A DNA stretch of 64,000 bases. It comes from Streptomyces fildesensis. Its GTDB lineage: Bacteria > Actinomycetota > Actinomycetes > Streptomycetales > Streptomycetaceae. The notes below the pieces were generated by a model that was not told where the DNA came from, ran no database searches, and worked only from the letters and a program-made list of their open reading frames with translations. A program made the position numbers and the translations under genes. This document shows, piece by piece, positions 24,576 through 32,080 of this stretch; positions within the stretch are counted from its first letter, which is position 1, and each line of letters begins with the position of its first letter. The stretch is from NCBI RefSeq assembly GCF_016107395.1, contig NZ_JAAIKO010000017.1, positions 1-64,000 of the forward strand. The letters run 5' to 3'.

Positions 24576-25919
24576 ATGCCTCAGCTGACTCCGTCGAACC
24601 CACGCCCCTCCCGCGCCCACCGCCACCACTGGCGGCGCGACCTGGTGGAACTCGCCGCCCTCTTCACCGCGGTGGCCACCGCGGACCTGGTGTCCAATGT
24701 GGTGGTGCACGGTCCGGAGGGGCCCGTCCTGCTGGCCGCCTCGGCCGTCGCACTGCTGGCGACGGCCGGATTCCACACATGGTGGGCACGCCGCCACAGT
24801 CATGCGCCCCCCGGACCGGCTCCGGCGGACCGGGCCGACGAACCGGGCCCGGCGACGCTGTGGCGGCTGCGCACCACGGTGCGCGACACCCCCGGCAGCC
24901 TGGGCTCGGTGTGCATGGCGCTGGCCGACGCCGGCGTCGACATCCTGACGCTGCAGACCCACCCGCTGGCCGACGGCACGGTCGACGAGTTCCTGCTCCG
25001 GGCACCTGGATCGGTACCGGCCCTCGCGCTGTCCCAGGTCGTCGGGGCGGCCGGCGGACGCGACACCTGGACGGAGCGGGCCGACGCCCACGACCTGGTG
25101 GACACCCCCACCAGGATGCTCACGCTCGCCACCCGCACCGCCCTGGACGCCGCGGAGCTGCCGCTCGCCCTGCGCCAGCTCTTCGGCCGGTGCACGATCC
25201 GCTCGGTCCCGGCCGCGAAGGACGGCACCCCGGCACCGGAGGACTCCCTGACCGAGACCGTGATGACGCTGCGCGACCCGTCCGGCGGCACGATCACCGT
25301 CGAGCGGGCATACCTGCCGTTCACCCCGACCGAGTTCGCCAGGGCGCGGGCCCTGGTGGAACTCGACTCGCGGCTGGGCGTCCGGATGCCGGAGAGCAAG
25401 GACGTGCTGACGCTGCCGGAGGGCAACGAGATCACGATCCGCCGGGCCGGCCCCGAGGACCTGCCCGCGGCCCGCGCCATGCACGACCGCTGCTCCCCGG
25501 AGACGCTCGCGCAGCGCTATCACGGCCCGGTCCCCGACGCGGACCGCTATCTGAAGCACCTGCTCAGCCCGCGCTTCGGCCGGACGCTGGCCGTCGAGAC
25601 GGCGTCGGGCCGGCTGGTCGCGCTGGCGCACCTGCTGTGGGACGGCGACGAGAACGAGGTCGCCCTGCTGGTCGAGGACGACTGGCAGCGCCGCGGCATC
25701 GGCGCGGAACTGCTGCGCAAGCTCGTCGGCCACGCCGTCGAGGCGGGCCGGGGCAGCGTCTACGCCGTGACGCAGGCGAACAACACCGGCATGGTGGCGA
25801 CCATGCGCGATCTGGGACTCCCGCTGGACTACCAGGTCGAGGACGGCACGCTGGTGATCACCGCGACGCTGACACCGTCGGGCGTGCCGTCCTCGCCGAA
25901 GGTCACGAGCCGGAACTGA
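24576..25919 (+). CDS. ACT-domain GNAT acetyltransferase with N-terminal membrane segments
   Basis: 447 residues. Two hydrophobic segments lie at about 24-45 and 50-72. An ACT-type regulatory domain follows (about 95-165; LRTTVRDTPGSLGSVCMALADAG), then a second ACT-like or linker region (165-285), and a C-terminal GNAT domain (about 290-440) with the acetyl-CoA loop WQRRGIGAELLRKL. Actinomycete ACT-GNAT enzymes have been described as protein lysine acetyltransferases switched by amino acids (the MaKat/AAPat class, from memory). This one may therefore link amino-acid levels to protein acetylation. The membrane segments are unusual; if a later start were used they would be lost, and the ribosome site at ATG 24576 is weak. 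The 3' end overlaps the convergent gene by 17 bases. Confidence 0.75.
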   Translation: MPQLTPSNPRPSRAHRHHWRRDLVELAALFTAVATADLVSNVVVHGPEGPVLLAASAVALLATAGFHTWWARRHSHAPPGPAPADRADEPGPATLWRLRTTVRDTPGSLGSVCMALADAGVDILTLQTHPLADGTVDEFLLRAPGSVPALALSQVVGAAGGRDTWTERADAHDLVDTPTRMLTLATRTALDAAELPLALRQLFGRCTIRSVPAAKDGTPAPEDSLTETVMTLRDPSGGTITVERAYLPFTPTEFARARALVELDSRLGVRMPESKDVLTLPEGNEITIRRAGPEDLPAARAMHDRCSPETLAQRYHGPVPDADRYLKHLLSPRFGRTLAVETASGRLVALAHLLWDGDENEVALLVEDDWQRRGIGAELLRKLVGHAVEAGRGSVYAVTQANNTGMVATMRDLGLPLDYQVEDGTLVITATLTPSGVPSSPKVTSRN

Positions 25920-27075
25920 CCGACTCGGCGAGGACCGAGGCCCGCAGCGCGCCGTCGAGGTCGCGCCACAGGTCCTCGACGTCCTCCAGGCCGACCGACA
26001 TCCGCAGCAGCCGGTCACTGACGCCCGCCGCCCGGCGGTCCCGCTCGTCGACGACGCGGTGGCTGATCGAGGCCGGGTGCTGGATGAGGGTGTCGACACT
26101 GCCGAGGCTGACCGCCGGGGTGATCAGCCGGACCGCGGCGATCACCTCGTGCGGGTCGCCGTGCACCTCGAACGCGACCATGGCGCCGCCGATCCGCGGG
26201 TAGTGCACCGCCGCCACCCGCGGGTCGGCGGCCAGCCGCCCGGCGAGCACTTCGGCGCTCTGCGAGGCGGCGCGCATCCGTACCGGCAGCGTCGACAGCC
26301 CGCGCAGCAGCAGATAGCCGGCCAGCGGGTGCAGGACGCCGCCGGTGGCGAACCGGACCTTGCGCAGCAGCCGGGCGAACTCCTCGTCGCAGGCCACCAC
26401 CCCGCCGAGCACATCGCCGTGACCGCCGAGGTACTTGGTCGCGCTGTGCAGCACGATGCTCGCGCCGAGCTCGGCGGGGCGCTGCAGCACCGGCGTCGCG
26501 AAGGTGTTGTCCGCGAGCAGCGGCACCGTTCCGCAGGCGTGCGCTATCGCCCGCAGGTCCAGTTCGGCGAGGGTCGGGTTGGCGGGGGTCTCGACCAGGA
26601 CCAGCCCGGTGTCGGGCCGGATCGCTTCGGCGATGCCCGCCGGGTCCACCCAGGTCACCTCGGTGCCCAGCAGCCCGCCGGACAGCAGATGGTCACTGCA
26701 CCCGTACAGCGGGCGGACCGCGACGACGTGCCGCAGGCCCAGGGAGCCGCGCGCCAGCAGGCAGGCGGTCAGGGCGGCCATGCCACTGGCGAAGGCGACC
26801 GCGTCGTCGGTGCCTTCGAGCCGGGCCAGGGCGGTCTCGAAGCGGCTGACGGTCGGATTGTCCAGCCGGCCGTAGACGGGCGGGCCCTCCAGCCGGGCGC
26901 CGGTGGCGGCGAACACATCGAGCCGGGCGGCCTCGCCCCGGCTGTCGTACGACGGGTACGTGGTCGACAGATCCAGGGGTACGGCGTGCACGCCGAGCCC
27001 GGCGAGGTCCTCGCGGCCGGCGTGCACCGCTTCGGTGGCCAGAGAACGAGGCGGTGCCACAGTGTGTTGTTCCAT
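25903..27075 (-). CDS. PLP-dependent trans-sulfuration enzyme (cystathionine/methionine gamma-lyase family)
   Basis: 390 residues, Cys/Met metabolism PLP family. The substrate-side Tyr/Arg segment VYGRLDNPTV, AFASGMAALTA, the PLP Asp region LADNTFATPVLQRP and the Schiff-base lysine in SATKYLGGHGD are present. It could be a cystathionine gamma-synthase, cystathionine gamma-lyase or methionine gamma-lyase; sequence alone does not settle which. The divergent neighbour is an Lrp/AsnC regulator 59 bases away, the same arrangement as the known mdeR-mdeA (methionine gamma-lyase) pair in Pseudomonas putida, which slightly favours a catabolic lyase. No Shine-Dalgarno upstream of ATG 27075. Confidence 0.85.
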   Translation of the reverse strand: MEQHTVAPPRSLATEAVHAGREDLAGLGVHAVPLDLSTTYPSYDSRGEAARLDVFAATGARLEGPPVYGRLDNPTVSRFETALARLEGTDDAVAFASGMAALTACLLARGSLGLRHVVAVRPLYGCSDHLLSGGLLGTEVTWVDPAGIAEAIRPDTGLVLVETPANPTLAELDLRAIAHACGTVPLLADNTFATPVLQRPAELGASIVLHSATKYLGGHGDVLGGVVACDEEFARLLRKVRFATGGVLHPLAGYLLLRGLSTLPVRMRAASQSAEVLAGRLAADPRVAAVHYPRIGGAMVAFEVHGDPHEVIAAVRLITPAVSLGSVDTLIQHPASISHRVVDERDRRAAGVSDRLLRMSVGLEDVEDLWRDLDGALRASVLAESVSSGS

Positions 27076-27122
27076 GCCCAGAGCCTGAACAATCGGCGCC
27101 CATCGGTGACCGCATCCCGTGC

Positions 27123-27128
27123 TACGTT
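27123..27128 (+). promoter_or_regulatory. -10 box of the Lrp/AsnC gene (leaderless)
   Basis: TACGTT at 27123-27128 ends 6 bases before ATG 27135, with no ribosome site between. The transcript probably starts at or next to the A of ATG. Confidence 0.5.
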
Positions 27129-27134
27129 CGGCCG

Positions 27135-27617
27135 ATGACCGATTCCGTCACTTTGGATCCGATCGATCTCGAGATTCTCCGGGTCCTGCAGAACGATTCC
27201 CGGACCACCAACCGCGATCTCGCGACGGCGGTCGGCGTCGCCCCGTCCACCTGTCTGGACCGCGTGGCACGGCTGCGCCGTACCGGAGTGATCCTCGGCC
27301 ATGAACTGCGACTGGATCCCGCCAAGCTCGGACGCGGCCTCGAGGCGCTGCTGTCGGTGCAGGTACGGCCGCACCGCAGGGAGCTGATCAGCCCGTTCGT
27401 GGCCCGGATCCGCGCCCTCCCCGAGACGCGGGCGCTGTTCCACCTCACCGGCCCCGACGACTACCTCGTCCATGTCGCGGTGACCGGTACGTCCGATCTG
27501 CAGCGGCTGGTGATCGACGAGTTCACCTCGCGCCGCGAGGTCGCCCGGGTGGAGACCCGGCTGATCTTCCAGCAGTGGGACTGCGGCCCCCTGCTGCCGC
27601 CCGTCCCGGGCGCCTGA
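27135..27617 (+). CDS. Lrp/AsnC-family regulator, divergent from the trans-sulfuration enzyme
   Basis: 160 residues. The N-terminal helix-turn-helix (about 8-60) has LDPIDLEILRVLQNDSRTTNRDLA and APSTCLDRVARLRRTGVI; the C-terminal RAM/effector domain (about 70-150) has FHLTGPDDYLVHVAV. Such dimers or octamers bind amino acids and regulate neighbours. Its divergent placement makes the gamma-lyase-type gene the expected target, with methionine or cysteine as plausible ligand. Start ATG 27135 is preferred over the longer frame to 27054 because a -10 box lies immediately upstream. Confidence 0.88.
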   Translation: MTDSVTLDPIDLEILRVLQNDSRTTNRDLATAVGVAPSTCLDRVARLRRTGVILGHELRLDPAKLGRGLEALLSVQVRPHRRELISPFVARIRALPETRALFHLTGPDDYLVHVAVTGTSDLQRLVIDEFTSRREVARVETRLIFQQWDCGPLLPPVPGA

Positions 27618-27729
27618 CCGCCGGGCCGCGGGCTCTGGACGGCGGCGCCGGCAGCGCGGCCGCCCGCCGACAGGTACGTAGCCAAGAAGAATGATGACGC
27701 GGCGGGCCCGTTCGTACGAGGATGGCCGT

Positions 27730-29415
27730 ATGTCCACGAATACCAGCAGCCCGCTGCCCCGCCAGGTGGCCGACGCGTACGTCGACCACCTCATCGAACT
27801 CGACCCGATCATGGGTACCTACCTCGGCATCGCGCAGAGCAATTCCTTTCTGCCCGACTACTCCCCCGCCGGGACGAGCGCCGTCGCCGACCTCGCCCGC
27901 ACCACGCTGGACCTGCTGACCCAGGCCGAGGCGCAGCCGGGCGCGGACACCGACGCGGAGCGGCGCTGCGCCCGGCTGCTGCGCGAGCGGCTCAACGCCG
28001 AACTCGCCGTGCACGAGGCCGCGGAAGGGCTGCGCGCGGTCAGCAACATCCACTCGCCGCTGCACTCGATGCGCGAGGTCTTCAGCGTCACCCCCGCCGA
28101 GACCACGGAGGACTGGACCGCGATCGCCGCCCGGCTGCGCGCCGTCCCGGCCGCACTGGAGGGCTACCGCGCCTCGCTCGCCGGAGGCCTCGACCGCAAG
28201 CTCCCGGCCGGCCCCCTCCAGGTGACGACCGTCATCGGCCAGCTGACCGGCTGGATCGGCACCGACAGCAGCTACTTCGGGACGATTGCCGCGCCGGGCC
28301 CCGAGGAGCTGCGCGGTGAGCTCGACGCTGCCGCCGCCGGGGCCACCGAAGCCCTCGTGGCGCTGCGCGACTGGCTGCGCGACACCTACGCCCCGAGCGT
28401 CGAGGGCGCGCCGGAGACCGTCGGCCGCGAGCGCTACGCCCGCTGGTCGCGGTACTGGAACGGCACCGACCTCGATCTCGACGAGGCCTACGCGTACGGC
28501 TGGTCCGAGTACCACCGCATCCACGAGGAGATGAAGACCGAGGCCGAGAAGATCCTGCCGGGCGCGGCGACCCCTTGGGAGGCCCTGGCCCACCTGGAGG
28601 AGCACGGCACCCGCATCGAGGGCGTCGAGGAGGTCAGGACCTGGCTCCAGTCGCTGATGGACGAGGCCATCGAGGCTCTGGACGGCACGCACTTCGAGCT
28701 GGCCGACCGCGTCAAGCGCGTCGAGTCTCGGATCGCCCCGCCCGGCGGCGCCGCGGCCCCTTATTACCTGCAGCCGTCGGAGGATTTCTCCCGCCCGGGC
28801 ACGACCTGGCTGCCGACGATGGGCCAGACCAGCTTCCCCGTCTACGACCTGGTCTCCACCTGGTACCACGAGGGCGTTCCCGGCCATCACCTGCAGCTCG
28901 CCCAGTGGACGCACGTCGCGGAATCCCTCTCCCGCTACCAGGCGACCGTCGGTCTGGTCAGCGCGAACTGCGAGGGCTGGGCGCTGTACGCCGAGCGCCT
29001 CATGGACGAGCTGGGCTTCCTCACCGACCCCGAGCGCCGGCTGGGCTACCTCGACGCGCAGATGATGCGCTCGACCCGCATCATCGTCGACATCGGTATG
29101 CACCTGGAGCTGGAGATCCCCGCCCACTCCCCGTTCCACCCCGGCGAGCGCTGGACGCCGGAGCTGGGCCGGGAGTTCTTCGGTCTGCACAGCGGCCGCC
29201 CCGCCGACTTCGTCGACAGCGAGCTGATCCGCTACCTGGGCATGCCCGGCCAGGCCATCGGCTACAAGCTCGGTGAGCGCGCCTGGCTGACCGGCCGCGA
29301 GGCCGCCCGCAAGGCCCACGGCGACGCCTTCGACGCCAAGGCCTGGCACATGGCCGCCCTCTCCCAGGGCTCCCTGGGCCTCGACGACCTGGTCACCGAG
29401 CTCTCGGCCCTGTAG
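27730..29415 (+). CDS. DUF885-family putative metallopeptidase
   Basis: 561 residues from ATG 27730, with GAGGAT about 8 bases upstream. DUF885 proteins are large helical proteins with a zinc-peptidase-like motif: here YHEGVPGHHLQ (about 382-392; HExxxHH type), with a downstream Glu in ANCEGWALYAERLMDELG likely the third ligand. No signal peptide, so cytoplasmic. The family is common in actinobacteria and often annotated as a hypothetical or carboxypeptidase-like protein; the substrate is unknown. Monocistronic, followed by a hairpin terminator. Confidence 0.82.
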   Translation: MSTNTSSPLPRQVADAYVDHLIELDPIMGTYLGIAQSNSFLPDYSPAGTSAVADLARTTLDLLTQAEAQPGADTDAERRCARLLRERLNAELAVHEAAEGLRAVSNIHSPLHSMREVFSVTPAETTEDWTAIAARLRAVPAALEGYRASLAGGLDRKLPAGPLQVTTVIGQLTGWIGTDSSYFGTIAAPGPEELRGELDAAAAGATEALVALRDWLRDTYAPSVEGAPETVGRERYARWSRYWNGTDLDLDEAYAYGWSEYHRIHEEMKTEAEKILPGAATPWEALAHLEEHGTRIEGVEEVRTWLQSLMDEAIEALDGTHFELADRVKRVESRIAPPGGAAAPYYLQPSEDFSRPGTTWLPTMGQTSFPVYDLVSTWYHEGVPGHHLQLAQWTHVAESLSRYQATVGLVSANCEGWALYAERLMDELGFLTDPERRLGYLDAQMMRSTRIIVDIGMHLELEIPAHSPFHPGERWTPELGREFFGLHSGRPADFVDSELIRYLGMPGQAIGYKLGERAWLTGREAARKAHGDAFDAKAWHMAALSQGSLGLDDLVTELSAL

Positions 29416-29447
29416 GAACACGGCGGGGCCCCGGCCTCGCAAACGTT

Positions 29448-29492
29448 TCCGTGCGGGCGGCGGCGGATCTCCTCCGCAGCCGTCCGCACGGA
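29448..29492 (+). terminator. Hairpin terminator after the DUF885 gene
   Basis: Imperfect long stem: TCCGTGCGG at 29448-29456 pairs with CCGCACGGA at 29484-29492. The stem continues through GGCGGCGGA/TCCGCAGCC with two mismatches and closes on a 5-base loop. Confidence 0.7.
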
Positions 29493-29546
29493 GCTGCCTC
29501 GGGCGCCGCCGGATGTGGCCGTCCACGGCCGGTCTAGGCTGCCCGT

Positions 29547-30494
29547 ATGGGGGCCACCATCATCTTCTGCGCGGATCCGCTGAATCCGCGGCGACCGGAC
29601 GCCCACTTCGCACCCGAGGCGCGGGCCGCGCGGGAACTGGGTCTGACCGTCGCGCTGCTCGACCATGACGCGCTGCTCGCCGGAGATCCGGCGGCTGCCG
29701 TCGCCCGGGTCCCGCGGGGCACCGGACCCGCGTGGTACCGCGGCTGGATGATCCCCGGGGACCACTACAGCAACCTGGCGCAGGCGCTCGACGCACGCGG
29801 CTGCACCCTGCTGACGGAACCGGACCGCTTTCGCGCCGCGCATGAACTGCCCGGTTGGTACGGCACGTTCGAGGAGCTGACGCCGCGCAGCGTCTGGCTG
29901 CCCGTCGACGCCGGCCGGCCGCCGGACACGGCGGCGCTGGCCGCCCTCACCGCACCACTGGGCGGCGGCCCCGGCATCGTGAAGGACTTCGTCAAGTCCC
30001 GCAAGCACGAGTGGGACGAGGCCTGTTACGTCCCCGACCTCGCGGACACCGAGCGGCTCGCGGCCGTCACCGCCTGCTTCGTCGAGCGGCAGGGCGACTT
30101 CCTCGCGGGCGGAGTCGTCGTCCGGGCCTTCGAGCAGTTCACGGACACCGGTGAGGCACGGGTGTGGTGGCTGGACGCGCAACCGGTCCTCGTCACCGCA
30201 CACCCCGACACCCCGCAACTCCGCCCACGGCCGGCACTGGACCGGGTACAGCCGCTGGTGGCCGCCCTCGGCTGCCGCTTCGTCACCACCGACCTCGCAC
30301 TGCGGGCCGACGGGCAGTGGCGGGTGATCGAGGTCGGGGACGGCCAGGTCAGCGATCTGCCGCCGGACGCGGACCCTGGGGCTCTGGCCGGAAAACTCAC
30401 CTCCGTCCGAGGGCCCCGAGGGATACTCTGCAGATCCTTTGCCTTCTCCGACAGGACGGTCCCGATCCATGACCCTGCGCACCTCCCATCATGA
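29547..30494 (+). CDS. ATP-grasp domain protein (DUF4343 type)
   Basis: 315 residues. The N-terminal pre-ATP-grasp part (about 1-110) contains AWYRGWMIPGDHY. The ATP-grasp-like core (about 140-290) contains GIVKDFVKSRKHEWDEACYV (Lys and acidic residues expected to hold ATP), GGVVVRAFEQF and the C-terminal metal-site strand WRVIEVGDGQVSDLP. These proteins probably form an amide or ester bond using ATP; the substrate is unknown. TAGGCT (29535-29540) ends 6 bases before ATG 29547, so it appears leaderless. The 3' end overlaps the GNAT gene by 26 bases, making a two-gene operon. Confidence 0.75.
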   Translation: MGATIIFCADPLNPRRPDAHFAPEARAARELGLTVALLDHDALLAGDPAAAVARVPRGTGPAWYRGWMIPGDHYSNLAQALDARGCTLLTEPDRFRAAHELPGWYGTFEELTPRSVWLPVDAGRPPDTAALAALTAPLGGGPGIVKDFVKSRKHEWDEACYVPDLADTERLAAVTACFVERQGDFLAGGVVVRAFEQFTDTGEARVWWLDAQPVLVTAHPDTPQLRPRPALDRVQPLVAALGCRFVTTDLALRADGQWRVIEVGDGQVSDLPPDADPGALAGKLTSVRGPRGILCRSFAFSDRTVPIHDPAHLPS

Positions 30495-30993
30495 CGGCCG
30501 ACAGGTGCTCGAATCCGGCCGGGTGACCCTGCGCGAACAGCTGCCCGCCGACTGCGCACAGCTGGCCGAGGGCAAGCCCGCCGAGCTCGTCTGGATCGAC
30601 GGCATACCCGGCGAGGGCACGACGAGCGCCGCCGGGATGACGGTCCAGGCGGACGCGGCCGGAGTGTTCCAGCCCGGCTGGGGAGTGTTCGCGATCCAGC
30701 GGTCCGAGGACGGCATGGCGATCGGCGGCATCGGCTTCCACGGCCCGCCCACCGACGGCGTCGCCGAGATCGGCTACGACCTCTCGATCTCCGCCCGCGG
30801 CGCCGGCTGGGCCACCGACGCCCTGCTGGCCCTCGCGGAATGGGCCCTCACCCGCCCCGGCGTCCGCGTCCTCCTCGCGACCACCGAACCGGACAACATC
30901 CCGTCCCAACGGGTCCTGGAACGAGCGGGTTTCACTCGCGTGGCGGACCACGGGAACCTGCACGCATTCGAACTGGTCGGCCCGGCGGTCTGA
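30469..30993 (+). CDS. GNAT N-acetyltransferase (RimJ/RimL-like)
   Basis: 174 residues from ATG 30469, with AGGACGG about 10 bases upstream. Conserved GNAT elements: AIGGIGFHGPP (beta4), EIGYDLSISARGAGWATDALLAL (acetyl-CoA-binding segment, R-G-x-G-x-A), LATTEPDNIPSQRVLERAGF (beta6/alpha4). The GNAT_3/RimJ-type pattern suggests N-terminal or small-molecule amine acetylation. Overlap with the ATP-grasp gene implies linked function, for example acylating a product or protecting the cell from it. No membrane segments. Confidence 0.82.
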   Translation: MTLRTSHHDGRQVLESGRVTLREQLPADCAQLAEGKPAELVWIDGIPGEGTTSAAGMTVQADAAGVFQPGWGVFAIQRSEDGMAIGGIGFHGPPTDGVAEIGYDLSISARGAGWATDALLALAEWALTRPGVRVLLATTEPDNIPSQRVLERAGFTRVADHGNLHAFELVGPAV

Positions 30994-31063
30994 CCGGCCC
31001 CATCCTGCGCACGTCCGCAGCGACGACCCCGACACGTCCGGCGATCGCCGCACGGCCGGTCAG
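30990..31063. terminator. Long-loop inverted repeat between convergent genes
   Basis: CTGACCGGCC (30990-30999) and GGCCGGTCAG (31054-31063) are perfect complements and enclose the stop codon regions of the GNAT and rhodanese genes. The 54-base loop makes this weaker than the other terminators listed. Confidence 0.4.
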
Positions 31064-31539
31064 CAGCCGCAGGTGTCGGCGCCGGTCGGGGCGGTGAGGG
31101 GGTCCGCTTCGTGGCGGGCTTCGCCCTCGAAGGTCTCGAAGGCGTAGCCCTCGCGGATCCAGTACTCCATGCCGCCGAGCATCTCCTTGACCCGGTAGCC
31201 GAGGGTTGCCAGGGCGTGGGCGGCGCGGGTCGCGCCGTTGCAGCCGGGGCCCCAGCAGTACACGACGACCGGGACCGAGCGGTCCAGGAACTCCGCGGCG
31301 AGCTGCGGGATCTGGGCGGTCGGAAGATGGACGGCGCCCGGTACGTGGCCCTGGTCCCAGGATTCGGTGCTGCGGGAGTCGACGACCACGAATCCGGGGT
31401 GCTCGGCCTGCAGACCGGCCGCGACGTCGGAGACGTCGGCGTGGAAGGCGAGGCCGGCGGCGAAGTAGGCGGCCGCGTCGGCGGGGGCGGCCGGGGGGAC
31501 GCGGAGGACGGGGTTCTCGGAAACGATCAGCTGTGTCAT
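31060..31539 (-). CDS. Rhodanese-like sulfurtransferase domain protein
   Basis: 159 residues, a single rhodanese domain (about 35-135). VVVDSRSTESWDQGHVPGAVHLP is the usual first half; the active-site loop is VVVYCWGPGCNGATRAA with the persulfide cysteine, longer than the six-residue thiosulfate loop. The C-terminus ends in TCGC. It probably carries sulfane sulfur or detoxifies it. Divergent from an Lrp/AsnC regulator 95 bases away that likely controls it, a second Lrp/sulfur-enzyme pair within 5 kb. Confidence 0.86.
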   Translation of the reverse strand: MTQLIVSENPVLRVPPAAPADAAAYFAAGLAFHADVSDVAAGLQAEHPGFVVVDSRSTESWDQGHVPGAVHLPTAQIPQLAAEFLDRSVPVVVYCWGPGCNGATRAAHALATLGYRVKEMLGGMEYWIREGYAFETFEGEARHEADPLTAPTGADTCGC

Positions 31540-31597
31540 GGCTGGAAATCTACGGAACCCGGGCGGGACCGTGAAGTGAGATTCCCCGGTGGTTTTC

Positions 31598-31627
31598 TTG
31601 CACGGCCGGGATTTCCCCTGCTATTCA
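31598..31627 (+). promoter_or_regulatory. Promoter of the second Lrp/AsnC gene
   Basis: TTGCAC (31598-31603), 18-base spacer, TATTCA (31622-31627), then 6 bases to ATG 31634. Good match to a vegetative promoter driving a leaderless transcript. Confidence 0.6.
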
Positions 31628-31633
31628 TCGGTC

Positions 31634-32080
31634 ATGACCAGTGAATCCCTCGACGCCACCGACTGGCGCATCCTGGAAGCCCTGCAGCGCGACGGCCGGG
31701 CCAGTTACGCCGAGCTGGCGCGGGCGGTCGCGATGTCGCCCAGCGCGGTGACCGAGCGGGTCCGCCGGCTGGAGGAGTCCGGGGTGATCACCGGTTATTC
31801 GGCGGTCATCGACCACGACCGGGTCGGTCTGCCCATCCTGGCCCTGGTGCGGCTGCGCTATCCGACCGGCAACTACAAGCCGTTCCACGACCTGCTGGCG
31901 TCGACGCCGGAGATCCTGGAGGCGCACCACGTCACGGGCGACGACTGCTTCGTCATGAAGGTGGCGGCCCGCTCGATGCGGCATCTGGAGGAGACCGCCG
32001 GCCGGATCTCAGGCCTCGGATCGGTCACCACCAGCATCGTCTACTCCTCGCCGCTGTCCCGCCGCCCGCTCACGTTGTGA
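31634..32080 (+). CDS. Lrp/AsnC-family regulator, divergent from rhodanese
   Basis: 148 residues. DNA-binding part (about 5-60): LDATDWRILEALQRDGRASYAELA and SPSAVTERVRRLEESGVITGY. Effector domain (about 65-145): EILEAHHVTGDDCFVMKVAARSM, the usual RAM core. It starts at ATG 31634, which sits directly behind a promoter, so the transcript is leaderless. The divergent rhodanese gene is the expected target; cysteine or another sulfur amino acid is a reasonable ligand. The 3' end overlaps the convergent sbcC gene by 11 bases. Confidence 0.88.
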   Translation: MTSESLDATDWRILEALQRDGRASYAELARAVAMSPSAVTERVRRLEESGVITGYSAVIDHDRVGLPILALVRLRYPTGNYKPFHDLLASTPEILEAHHVTGDDCFVMKVAARSMRHLEETAGRISGLGSVTTSIVYSSPLSRRPLTL

